Part shown: positions 1-11,570 of the stretch, piece after piece | How positions within the stretch are numbered: the stretch's first letter is position 1 | How the letters are laid out: each line of letters opens with the position of its first letter | Assembly: GCF_051401765.1 (NCBI RefSeq) | Contig: NW_027480429.1 | Span: forward strand, 13,334,157-13,398,156 | Direction of reading: 5' to 3' | From: Calliopsis andreniformis | Lineage: Eukaryota; Arthropoda; Insecta; Hymenoptera; Andrenidae | Length of the DNA stretch: 64,000 bases | The notes under the pieces: generated by a model | Seen by the model: the letters and a program-made list of their open reading frames with translations, nothing else | What the model was told of the DNA's origin: nothing | The model's database searches: none | Translations under genes and position numbers: made by a program

Positions 1-129
1 TACAACAGCATTTCCACCGTATGAAATGAATAATAGCAAACAGTGTGAAAGTAATGGTCATTTCTACGTTCCGGGCTACCCAGGCTTCACTCTAGGGCGT
101 TGCTCAACCAGATCGAATAGCTAGGGACT
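1..129 (+). repeat. Partial diverged monomer at the left edge
   Basis: This piece does not match the 8-monomer pair that follows. It carries the marker CCGGGCTACCCAGG and the GTATGAAATGAATAA form, both also seen in the monomers near 24780-24900, so it is probably an old relative of that stretch. The array clearly continues beyond the left edge. Confidence 0.6.
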
Positions 130-1457
130 TAGAAGTCAACGCCCGAAGCATAAAACACAATATAAATACAACAGCTTTTCCATCGTATTAAACGAATAAT
201 TCCGACCAGTGTGAAAGTTGTGGTCATTTCTACGTTTCGGGCAACCTAGTCTTGACTCTAGGGCGTTGGTCCACCAGATCGAATAGTTAGGGCCTTAGAA
301 GTCAACGCCCGATGCATAAAATACAATAAAAATCCAACCGTTTTTCCATCGTATAACAGGAATAATTGCATCCAGAGTGAAACTAATGGTCATTTCTAGG
401 TTTCGGGCAACCTAGGCTTCACTCTAGGGCGTTGCTCCACCAGATCCAATAGCCAGGGCCTTTGACGCCAATGCCAGAAGCATAAAATAAAATAAAAATA
501 CAACAATGTTTCAATCGTATAACAGGAACAATTGCAACAAGTGTGACGGTAATGGTCATTTCTACGTTCCGGGAAACCTAGGCTTCACGATAGGTCGGTG
601 CGCCACCACATCGAATAGCTATGGCCTTAGAAGTCAACGCCAGAATCATAAAATACAATATAATTGAACAGTTTTTCCACCGTATATAATGAATAATTGC
701 AAACAGTGTGAAAGTAATTGTCATTTCTACATTCCGGGCAACCTAGGCTTCACTCTAGGGCGTTGCGCCACCCCGTCGGATAGCTACGACCTTAGAAGGC
801 AACGCCTGAAGCATAAAATACAATAAAAATAAAACAGTCTTTCCATCGTATAACAGGAATAATTGCAACCAATGAGAAAGTAATGGTCATTTCTACGTTC
901 CGGGCAACCTAGGCTTCACTCTAGGGCGTTGCTCCACCAGATCGAATACTTAGGGCCTTAGAAGTCAGTGCCCGAAGCATAAAACACAATATAAATACAA
1001 CAGCTTTTCCATCGTATTAAACGAATAATTCCAACCAGTGTGAAAGTTATGGCCATTTCTTCGTTCCGGGCAACCTAGGCTTGACTCTAGGGCGTTGCTG
1101 CACCAGATGGAATAGTTACGGCCTTCGAAGTCAACGCCAGAAGCGTAAAATACAATATAAGTACAACAGTTTTTCCATCGTATAGCAGGATTAATTGCAG
1201 CCAATGTGAAAGTAATGGTCATTTCTACGTTCCGGACAACATAGGCTTCACTCTAGGGCGTTGCTCCACCACATCGAATAGATACGGCCTTCGAAGTCAA
1301 CGCCAGAAGCATAAAATACAATATAAATACAACAGTCTTTCCATCGTATAACAGGAATAATTGCAACCAATGAGAAAGTAATGGTCATTTCTACGTTCCG
1401 GGCAACCTAGGCTTCACTCTAGGGCGTTGCTCCACCAGATCGAATACTTAGGGCCTT
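130..1457 (+). repeat. 8-monomer higher-order unit, left pair, copy 1
   Basis: Eight consecutive monomers are repeated in the same order at 1458-2784, at an offset of about 1328 bp. Shared markers include CTAGTCTTGACTC near 246 and 1574, the GTTTCAATCGTAT form near 507 and 1834, and a 165-bp monomer (anchors 556 to 721, and 1883 to 2048) caused by the same ATAATTGAACAG shortening. A monomer with AACCAATGAGAAAG occurs at 867 and again three monomers later at 1365, so the unit holds an internal 498-bp repeat. Differences between the two copies are few and scattered. Confidence 0.85.
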
Positions 1458-2784
1458 AGAAGTCAGCGCCCGAAGCATAAAACACAATATAAATACAACA
1501 GCTTTTCCATCGTATTAAACGAATAATTCCAACCAGTGTGAAAGTTATGGTCATTTCTACGTTTCGGGCAACCTAGTCTTGACTCTAGGGCGTTGGTCCA
1601 CCAGATCGAATAGTTAGGGCCATAGAAGTCAACGCCCGATGCATAAAATACAATAAAAATCCAACCGTTTTTCCATCGTATAACAGGAATAATTGCAACC
1701 AGAGTGAAAGTAATGGTCATTTCTAGGTTTCGGGCAACCTAGGCTTCACTCTAGGGCGTTGCTCCACCAGATCCAATAGCTAGGGCCTTTGATGCCAACG
1801 CCAGAAGCATAAAATAAAATAAAAATACAACAATGTTTCAATCGTATAACAGGAACAATTGCAACAAGTGTGACGGTAATGGTCATTTCTACGTTCCGGG
1901 AAACCTAGGCTTCACGATAGGTCGGCGCGCCACCACATCGAATAGCTATGGCCTTAGAAGTCAACGCCAGAATCATAAAATACAATATAATTGAACAGTT
2001 TTTCCACCGTATATAATGAATAATTGCAAACAGTGTGAAAGTAATTGTCATTTCTACATTCCGGGCAACCTAGGCTTCACTCTAGGGCGTTGCGCCACCC
2101 CGTCGAATAGCTACGACCTTAGAAGGCAACGCCTGAAGCATAAAATACAATAAAAATAAAACAGTCTTTCCATCGTATAACAGGAATAATTGCAACCAAT
2201 GAGAAAGTAATGGTCATTTCTACGTTCCGGGCAACCTAGGCTTCACTCTAGGGCGTTGCTCCACCAGATCGAATACTTAGGGCCTTAGAAGTCAGCGCCC
2301 GAAGCATAAAACACAATATAAATACAACAGCTTTTCCATCGTATTAAACGAATAATTCCAACCAGTGTGAAAGTTATGGCCATTTCTACGTTCCGGGCAA
2401 CCTAGGCTTGACTATAGGGCGTTGCTACACCAGATGGAATAGTTACGGCCTTCGAAGTCAACGCCAGAAGCGTAAAATACAATATAAGTACAACAGTTTT
2501 TCCATCGTATAGCAGGATTAATTGCAGCCAATGTGAAAGTAATGGTCATTTCTACGTTCCGGACAACATAGGCTTCACTCTAGGGCGTTGCTCCACCACA
2601 TCGAATAGATACGGCCTTCGAAGTCAACGCCAGAAGCATAAAATACAATATAAATACAACAGTCTTTCCATCGTATAACAGGAATAATTGCAACCAATGA
2701 GAAAGTAATGGTCATTTCTACGTTCCGGGCAACCTAGGCTTCACTCTAGGGCGTTGCTCCACCAGATCGAATACTTAGGGCCTT
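1458..2784 (+). repeat. 8-monomer higher-order unit, left pair, copy 2
   Basis: This is the second copy of the unit at 130-1457. It follows without a spacer, and the monomer order is the same. AACCAATGAGAAAG appears at 2194 and 2692, matching 867 and 1365. Similarity to copy 1 ends near 2775, where the sequence switches to GCCTTCGAAG followed by a different monomer. Confidence 0.85.
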
Positions 2785-3219
2785 CGAAGTCAACGCCAGA
2801 AGCATAAAATACAATATAAATAAAACAGTTTTTCCATCGTATAAAATGAATAATTGCAACCAATGTGGAAATAATGGTCATTTCTTCGTTACGGGCAACC
2901 TAGGCTACACCCTAGGGCGTTGCTCCAACAGATTGAATAGTTAGGGCCTTAGAAGTCAACGCCTGAAGCATAAAAAACAATATAAATACAACAGTCTTTC
3001 CATCGTATAAAACGAATAATTGCAACAAGTATGAAAGTTGTGGTTATTTCTACGTTCCGGGCAACCTAGGTTTCACTCTAGGGCGTTGCTCCACCAGATC
3101 GAATAGTGAGGGCCTTAGAAGTAAACGCCCGAAGCATAAAATACGATACAAAATACAACAGCTCTTCCATCGTATAAAACGAATAATTGCAACCAGTATG
3201 AAAGTTATGGTCATTTCTA

Positions 3220-4693
3220 CGTTCCGGGCAACCTAGGCTTCACCCCAGGGCGTTGTTCCACCAGATCGACTAGTTAGTGCCTAACAAGTGAACGCCAGCA
3301 GCATAAAATACAATATAAATACAACAGTTCTTCCATCATATAAAACGAATAATTGCAACCAGTATGAAAGTTATTGTCATTTCTACGTTCCGGGCAACCT
3401 AGGGTTCACTCTATGGCGTTCTTCCACCACATCGAATAGCTGCGGCCACAGAAGTCAACGCCTGAAGCATAAAATACAATAAAAATACAACAGTCTTTCC
3501 ATCCTATAACAGGCATAATTGCAACTCGTGTGAAAGTGATGGTCATTTGTACGTTCCAGGCATCCTAGGCTTCACTCTAGGGCGTTGTTCCACCAGATCG
3601 AATTGGTAGGGCCTAAGAAGTCAACGCCAGAAGCATAAGATACAATATGAATATAACAGTTTTTCCATCGTATAGAACGAAGAATAGCAACCAGTGTGAA
3701 AGTTATGGTCATTTCTACGTTCCGGGCAACCTAGGCTTCACTTTAGGGCGTTGCTCCACCAGATCAAACAGTTTAGGCATTAGAAGTCAACGCCCGAAGT
3801 ATAAAATACAAAATAAATAGAACAGTTTTTCCATTGTATAAAACGAATAATCGCTACCAGTGTAAAAGTTATGGTCATTTCTACGTTCCGGGCAACCTAG
3901 GCTACACCCTAGGGCGTTGCTCCAACAGATTGAATGGTTAGGGCCTAAGAAGTGAACGCAAGCAGCATAAAATACAATATAAATACAACAGTTCTTCCAT
4001 CATATAAAACGAATGATTGCAACCAGTATGAAAGTTATGGTCATTTCTACGTTCCGGGCAACCTAGGCTTCACTCTATGGCGTTCTTCCACCACATCGAA
4101 TAGCTGCGGCCTCAGAAGTCAACGCCTGAGGCATAAAATACAATAAAAATACAACAGTCTTTCCATCCTATAACAGGAATAATTGCAACCCGTGTGAAAG
4201 TGATGGTCATTTGTACGTTCCAGGCAACCTAGGCTTCACTCTAGGGCGTTGTTCCACCAGATCGAATTGTTAGGGCCTAAGAAGTCAACGCCAGAAGCAT
4301 AAGATACAATATAAATATAACAGTTTTTCCATCGTTTAGAACGAATAACAGTTTTTCCATCGTATAAGACGAATAATAGCAACCAGTGTGAAAGTTGTGG
4401 TCATTTCTGCTTTCCGGGCAACCTAGGCTACACGCTAGGGCGTTGCTCCAACAGATTGAATAGTTAGGGCCTTAGAAGTCAATGCCCGAAGCATAAAATG
4501 CAAAAAAAATACAACAGTCTTTCCATCCTATAACAGGAATAATTGCAACCCGTGTGAAAGTGATGGTCATTTCAACGTTCCGGGTAACCTAGGCTTCACT
4601 CTAGGGCGTTGTTGCACCAGATCGAACAGTTGGGGCCTAAGAAGGCAACGCCAGAAACATAAAATAAGATATAAATATAACAGTTTTTCCATC
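3220..4693 (+). repeat. Long-range duplicated segment, left copy
   Basis: Monomer order and rare variants here match 26324-27963, about 23.1-23.3 kb away. The offset is 23104 at 3288 and 23270 from 3952 on, because the right copy has one extra monomer. The shared markers include a 28-bp tandem duplication at 4321-4376. Upstream and downstream of these limits the two loci no longer match, so the segment looks like a bounded transfer within the array. Confidence 0.8.
4321..4376 (+). repeat. 28-bp tandem microduplication inside one monomer
   Basis: Positions 4321-4348 and 4349-4376 are two adjacent copies of the CAGTTTTTCCATCGT...ACGAATAA segment, differing by TTTAGA versus TATAAGA. The monomer is therefore about 194 bp (anchors 4207 and 4401). 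This is one of only two length changes this large that I found in the window. Confidence 0.95.
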
Positions 4694-5474
4694 GTATAAA
4701 ACAAATAATAGCAACCAGTGTGAAAGTTATGGTCATTTCTACGTTCCGGGCAACCTAGGCTTCACCCCAGGGCGTTGTTCCACCAGATCGACTAGTTAGG
4801 GCCTAAGAAGTGAACGCCAGCAGCATAAAATACAATATATAAACAACAGTTCTTCCATCATATAAAACGAATAATTGCAACCAGTATGAAAGTTATGGTC
4901 ATTTCTACGTTCCGGGCAACCTAGGCTTCACTCTATGGCGTTCTTCCACCACATCGAATAACAACGGCCTCAGAAGTCAACGCCTGAAGCATAAAATACA
5001 ATAAAAATACAAATAGTCTTTCCATCCTATAACAGGAATAATTGCAACCCGTGTGAAAGTGATGGTCATTTGTACGTTCCAGGCAACCTAGGCTTCTCTC
5101 TAGGGCGTTGTTCCACCAGATCGAATTGTTAGGGCCTAAGAAGTCAACGCCAGAAGCATAAGATACAATATAAATATAACAGTCTTTCCATCGTATAGAA
5201 CGAATAATAGCATCCAGTGTGAAAGTTATGGTCATTTCTACGTTCCGGGCAACCTAGGCTTCACTCTAGGGCGTTGCTCCACCAGATCAAACAGTTAGGG
5301 CCTTAGAAGTCAACGCCCGAAGCATAAAACACAAAATAAATAGAACAGTTTTTCCATCGTATAAAACGAATAATAGCAACCAGTATCAAAGTTATGGTCA
5401 TTTCTACGTTCCGGGCAACCTAGGCTTCACCCCAGGGCGTTGTTCCACCAGATCGAATAGTTAGGGCCTAAGAA

Positions 5475-6803
5475 GTGAACGCCAGCAGCATAAAATACAC
5501 TATAAATACAACAGTTCTTCCATCATATAAAACGAATAATTGCAACCAGTATGAAAGTTATGGTCATTTCTACGTTCCGGGCAACCTAGGCTTCACTCTA
5601 TGGCGTTCTTCCACCACATCGAATAACTGCGGCCTCAGAAGTCAACGCCTGAAGCATAAAATACAATAAAAATACAACAGTCTTTCCATCCTATAACAGG
5701 CATAATTGCAACCCGTGTGAAAGTGATGGTCATTTGTACGTTTCAGGCATCCTAGGCTTCACTCTAGGGCGTTGTCCCACCAGATCGAATTGTTAGGGCC
5801 TAAGAAGTCAACGCCAGAAGCATAAGATACAATATATATATAACAGTTTTTCCATCGTATAGAACGAATAATAGCAACCAGTGTGAAGGTTATGGTCATT
5901 TCTACGATCCGGGCAACCTAGGTTTCGCTCTAGGGCGTTGCTACACCAGATCGAATAGCTAGGGACTTCGAATTCAACGCCAGAAGAATAAAACACAATA
6001 TAAGTACAACCGTTTTTCCATTGTATAAAATGAATAATTGCAAATATTGTGAAATTAATGGTCATTTCTACGTTCCGGGCAACCTAGGCGTCACTGTAGG
6101 GCGTTGCTCCACCACAGCTAATAGCTACGGCCTAAGAAGGCAACGCCAGAAGCATAAAATACAATATAAGTATAACAGTTTTTCCATCGTATAAAACGAA
6201 TAATAGCAACCAGTGTGAAAGTGATGGTCATTTCAACGTTCCGGGTAACCTAGGCTTCACTCTAGGGCGTTGTTGCACCAGATCGAACCGTTGGGGCCTA
6301 AGAAGGCAACGCCAGAAGCATAAAATACAATATAAGTATAACAGTTTTTCCATCGTATAAAACGAATAATAGCAACCAGTATGAAAATTGTGGTCATTTC
6401 TACTTTCCGGGCAACCTAGGCTACACCCTAGGGCGTTGCTGCAACAGATTGAATAGTTAGGGCCTTAGAAGTCAACGCCAGAAGCATAAAAAACAATATA
6501 AATACAACAGCTTTTCCATCGTATAAAACGAATAATTGCAACAAGTATGATAGTTGTGGTTATTTCTACGTTCCGGGCAACCTAGGTTTCACTCTAGGGC
6601 GTTGCTCCACCAGATCGAATAGTGAGGGCCTTAGAAGTAAACGCCCGAAGCATAAAATACGATACAAAATACAACAGCTTTTCCATCGTATAAAACGAAT
6701 AATTGGGACCAGTGTGAAAGTTAAAGTCATTTCTACATCTCGAGCAACCTAGGCTTCACTCTATGGCGTTCTTCCACCACATCGAATAGCTACGGCCTCA
6801 GAA
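5475..6803 (+). repeat. 8-monomer higher-order unit, second pair, copy 1
   Basis: The order of monomers is repeated at 6804-8144 with an offset of 1329 bp. The match is clearest from about 5640. Shared markers are GTTACGATCCGGG-type blocks near 5910 and 7240, GGAATTC/CGAATTC near 5970 and 7300, AATATTGTGAAATTAATGG near 6045 and 7374, and GATACAAAATAC near 6661 with its partner near 7990. The first monomer at 5475-5640 is only loosely similar between copies. Confidence 0.75.
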
Positions 6804-8144
6804 GTCAACGCCAGCAGCATAAAATGCAATATAAATACAACAGTTCATCCATCATATGAAACGAATGATTGCAACCAGTATGAAAGTTATGGTCATTTCT
6901 ACGTTCCGGGCAACCTAGGCTTCACTCTATGGCGTTCTTCCACCACATCGAATAGCTGCGGCCTCAGAAGTCAACGCCTGAAGCATAAAATACAATAAAA
7001 ATACAACAGTCTTTCCATACTATAACAGGAATAATTGCAACCCGTGTGAAAGTGATGGTCATTTGTACGTTCCAGGCAACCTAGGCTTCACTCTAGGGCG
7101 TTGTTCCACCAGACCGAATTGTTAGGGCCTAAGAAGTCAACGCCTGAAGCATAAGATACAATATAAATATAACAGTTTTTCCATCGTATAGAACGAATAA
7201 TAGCAACCAGTGTGAAGGTTATGGTCATTTCTACGATCCGGGCAACCTAGGTTTCGCTCTAGGGCGTTGCTACACCAGATCGAATAGCTAGGGACTTGGA
7301 ATTCAACGCCAGAAGAATAAAACACAATATAAGTACAACCGTTTTTCCAATGTATAAAATGAATAATTGCAAATATTGTGAAATTAATGGTCATTTCTAC
7401 GTTCCGGGCAACCTAGGCGTCACTGTAGGGCGTTGCTCCACCACAGCTAATAGCTACGGCCTAAGAAGGCAACGCCAGAAGCATAAAATACAATATAAGT
7501 ATAACAGTTTTTCCATCGTATAAAACGAATAATAGCAACCAGTGTGAAAGTGATGATCATTTCAACGTTCCGGGTAACCTAGGCTTCACTCTAGGGCGTT
7601 GTTGCACCAGATCGAACCCTTGGGGCCTAAGAAGGCAACGCCAGAAGCATAAAATACAATATAAGTATAACAGTTTTTCCATCGTATAAAACGAATAATA
7701 GCAACCAGTATGAAAGTTGTGGTCATTTCTACTTTCCGGGCAACCTAGGCTACACCCTAGGGCGTTGCTGCAACAGATTGAATAGTTAGGGCCTTAGAAG
7801 TCAACGCCAGAAGCATAAAAAACAATATAAATACAACAGCTTTTCCACCGTATAAAACGAATAATTGCAACAAGTATGAAAGTTGTGGTTATTTCTACGT
7901 TCCGGGCAACCTAGGTTTCACTCTAGGGCGTTGCTCCACCAGATCGAATAGTGAGGGCCTTAGAAGTAAACGCCCAAAGCATAAAATACGTTACAAAATA
8001 CAACAGCTTTTCCATCGTATAAAACGAATAATTGGGACCAGTGTGAAAGTTAAAGTCATTTCTACATCTCGAGCAACCTGGGCTTCACTCTATGGCGTTC
8101 TTCCACCACATCGAATAGCTACGGCCTCAGAAGTCAACTCCTGA
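6804..8144 (+). repeat. 8-monomer higher-order unit, second pair, copy 2
   Basis: This is the second copy of the 5475-6803 unit. It differs from copy 1 at a few sites, for example GTTACAAAATAC at 7990 in place of GATACAAAATAC. From about 6999 it also matches 10155-11570 at an offset of 3155 bp (19 monomers), and there the GTTACAAAATAC variant is shared. The third locus therefore comes from this copy or a close relative. Confidence 0.75.
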
Positions 8145-9137
8145 AGCATAAAATACAATAAAAATACAACAGTCTTTCCATCCTATAACAGGAATAATTG
8201 CAACCCGTGTGAAAGTGATGGTCATTTCAACGTTCCGGGTAGCCTAGGCTTCACTCTAGGGCGTTGTTGCACCAGATCGAACCGTTGGGGCCTAAGAAGG
8301 CAACGCCAGAAGCATAAAATACAATATAAATATAACAGCTTTTCCATCGTATAAAACGAATAATAGCAACCAGTGTGAAAGTTATGGTCATTTCTACGTT
8401 CCGGGCAACCTAGGCTTCACCCCAGGGCGTTGTTCCACCAGATCGACTAGTTAGGGCCTAAGAAGTGAACGCCAGCAGCATAAAATACAATATAAATACA
8501 ACAGTTCTTCCGTCATATAAAACGAATAATTGCAACCAGTATGAAGGTTATGGTCATTTCTACGTTCCAGGCAACCTAGGCTTCACTCTAGGGCGTTGTT
8601 CCACCAGACCGAATTGTTAGGGCCTAAGAAGTCAACGCCAGAAGCATAAGATACAATATAAATATAACAGTCTTTCCATCGTATAGAACGAATAATAGCA
8701 TCCAGTGTGAAAGTTATGGTCATTTCTACGTTCCGGGCAACCTAGGCTTCACTCTAGGGCGTTGCTCCACCAGATCAAACAGTTAGGGCCTTAGAAGTCA
8801 ACGCCCGAAGCATAAAACACAAAATAAATAGAACAGTTTTTCCATCGTATAAAACGAATAATAGCAACCAGTGTCAAAGTTATGGTCATTTCTACGTTCC
8901 GGGCAACCTAGGCTTCACCCCAGGGCGTTGTTCCACCAGATCGAATAGTTAGGGCCTAAGAAGTGAACGCCAGCAGCATAAAATACACTATAAATACAAC
9001 AGTTCTTCCATCATATAAAACGAATAATTGCAACCAGTATGAAAGTTATGGTCATTTCTACGTTCCGGGCAACCTAGGCTTCACTCTATGGCGTTCTTCC
9101 ACCACATCGAATAGCTGCAGCCTCAGAAGTCAACGCC
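8142..9137 (+). repeat. 6-monomer higher-order unit, copy 1
   Basis: This 996-bp unit (6 x 166) is followed by a second copy. Anchors at 8222 and 9218 carry the same GGTAGCCTAGG variant and the GAACCGTTGGGG sequence. The order afterwards is the same: a CACCCCAGGG monomer with GACTAG, a GAAGGTTATGG monomer, a GCATCCAG monomer, a GATCAAACAG monomer and the AGCAGC type. The first edge is fuzzy because the monomers before both copies are of the same type. Confidence 0.85.
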
Positions 9138-10207
9138 TGAAGCATAAAATACAATAAAAATACAACAGTCTATCCATCCTATAACAGGCATAATTGCAAC
9201 CCGTGTGAAAGTGATGGTCATTTCAACGTTCCGGGTAGCCTAGGCTTCACTCTAGGGCGTTGTTGCACCAGATCGAACCGTTGGGGCCTAAGAAGGCAAC
9301 GCCAGAAGCATAAAATACAATATAAATATAACAGCTTTTCCATCGTATAAAACGAATAATAGCAACCAGTGTGAAAGTTATGGTCATTTCTACGTTCCGG
9401 GCAACCTAGGCTTCACCCCAGGGCGTTGTTCCACCAGATCGACTAGTTAGGGCCTAAGAAGTGAACGCCAGCAGCATAAAATACAATATAAATACAACAG
9501 TTCTTCCATCATATAAAACGAATAATTGCAACCAGTATGAAGGTTATGGTCATTTCTACGTTCCAGGCAACCTAGGCTTCACTCTAGGGCGTTGTTCCAC
9601 CAGACCGAATTGTTAGGGCCTAAGAAGTCAACGCCAGAAGCATAAGATACAATATAAATATAACAGTCTTTCCATCGTATAGAACGAATAATAGCATCCA
9701 GTGTGAAAGTTATGGTCATTTCTACGTTCCGGGCAACCTAGGCTTCACTCTAGGGCGTTGCTCCACCAGATCAAACAGTTAGGGCCTTAGAAGTCAACGC
9801 CCGAAGCATAAAACACAAAATAAATAGAACAGTTTTTCCATCGTATAAAACGAATAATAGCAACCAGTGTCAAAGTTATGGTCATTTCTACGTTCCGGGC
9901 AACCTAGGCTTCACCCCAGGGCGTTGTTCCACCAGATCGAATAGTTAGGGCCTAAGAAGTGAACGCCAGCAGCATAAAATACACTATAAATACAACAGTT
10001 CTTCCATCATATAAAACGAATAATTGCAACCAGTATGAAAGTTATGGTCATTTCTACGTTCCGGGCAACCTAGGCTTCACTCTATGGCGTTCTTCCACCA
10101 CATCGAATGGCTGCAGCCTCAGAAGTCAACGCCTGAAGCATAAAATACAATAAAAATACAACAGTCTTTCCATCCTATAACAGGCATAATTGCAACCCGT
10201 GTGAAAG
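9138..10207 (+). repeat. 6-monomer higher-order unit, copy 2
   Basis: This is the second copy at an offset of 996 bp, extending slightly past one unit until 10207. There GTGAAAGTAATGG followed by TTTGTACG replaces the GTGATGGTCATTTCAACG seen at the same point in copy 1. It includes the 64-codon open frame seen at 8963 and again at 9959, which is a satellite frame and not a gene. Confidence 0.85.
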
Positions 10208-11570
10208 TAATGGTCATTTGTACGTTTCAGGCATCCTAGGCTTCACTCTAGGGCGTTGTCCCACCAGATCGAATTGTTAGGGCCTAAGAAGTCAACGCCA
10301 GAAGCATAAGATACAATATATATATAACAGTTTTTCCATCGTATAGAACGAATAATAGCAACCAGTGTGAAGGTTATGGTCATTTCTACGATCCGGGCAA
10401 CCTAGGTTTCGCTCTAGGGCGTTGCTACACCAGATCGAATAGCTAGGGACTTGGAATTCAACGCCAGAAGAATAAAACACAATATAAGTACAACAGTTTT
10501 TCCATTGTATAAAATGAATAATTGCAAATATTGTGAAATTAATGGTCATTTCTACGTTCCGGGCAACCTAGGCGTCACTGTAGGGCGTTGCTCCACCACA
10601 GCTAATAGCTACGGCCTAAGAAGGCAACGCCAGAAGCATAAAATACAATATAAGTATAACAGTTTTTCCATCGTATAAAACGAATAATAGCAACCAGTGT
10701 GAAAGTGATTGTCATTTCAACGTTCCGGGTAACCTAGGCTTCACTCTAGGGCGTTGTTGCACCAGATCGAACCGTTGGGGCCTAAGAAGGCAACGCCAGA
10801 AGCATAAAATACAATATAAGTATAACAGTTTTTCCATCGTATAAAACGAATAATAGCAACCAGTATGAAAGTTGTGGTCATTTCTACTTTCCGGGCAACC
10901 TAGGCTACACCCTAGGGCGTTGCTGCAACAGATTGAATAGTTAGGGCCTTAGAAGTCAACGCCAGAAGCATAAAAAACAATATAAATACAACAGCTTTTC
11001 CACCGTATAAAACGAATAATTGCAACAAGTATGAAAGTTGTGGTTATTTCTACGTTCCGGGCAACCTAGGTTTCACTCTAGGGCGTTGCTCCACCAGATC
11101 GAATAGTGAGGGCCTTAGAAGTAAACGCCCGAAGCATAAAATACGTTACAAAATACAACAGCTTTTCCATCGTATAAAACGAATAATTGGGACCAGTGTG
11201 AAAGTTAAAGTCATTTCTACATCTCGAGCAACCTGGGCTTCACTCTATGGCGTTCTTCCACCACATCGAATAGCTACGGCCTCAGAAGTCAACTCCTGAA
11301 GCATAAAATACAATAAAAATACAACAGTCTTTCCATCCTATAACAGGAATAATTGCAACCCGTGTGAAAGTGATGGTCATTTCAACGTTCCGGGTAGCCT
11401 AGGCTTCACTCTAGGGCGTTGTTGCACCAGATCGAACCGTTGGGGCCTAAGAAGGCAACGCCAGAAGCATAAAATACAATATAAATATAACAGCTTTTCC
11501 ATCGTATAAAACGAATAATAGCAACCAGTGTGAAAGTTATGGTCATTTCTACGTTCCGGGCAACCTAGGC
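10155..11570 (+). repeat. Third copy of the 7.0-8.4 kb stretch
   Basis: This region matches 7000-8415 at an offset of 3155 bp, which is 19 monomers plus 1 bp. It shares the AATATTGTGAAATTAATGG monomer (10527), the CTGCAACAGATTG monomer, GTTACAAAATAC at 11145 and the AACTCCTGAAG variant. The match ends near 11571, where CTTCACTCTAGGG replaces CTTCACCCCAGGG. Confidence 0.8.

Larger units (their letters stand above)
2785..5474 (+). repeat. Mosaic monomer block
   Basis: This block has about 16 monomers of mixed subfamilies with no simple tandem unit. It includes the GAAGTGAACGCCAGCAGC type (3279, 3950 and 4808 regions), the CATCCTATAACAGG type followed by TTTGTACGTTCCAGG, and the monomer with GATACAAAATAC near 3145 that is 1 bp long. 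It also contains the long-range duplicated segment and the 28-bp insertion listed separately. A 1-bp insertion at about 5012 (AAATACAAATAGTC) makes that monomer 167 bp. Confidence 0.8.
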
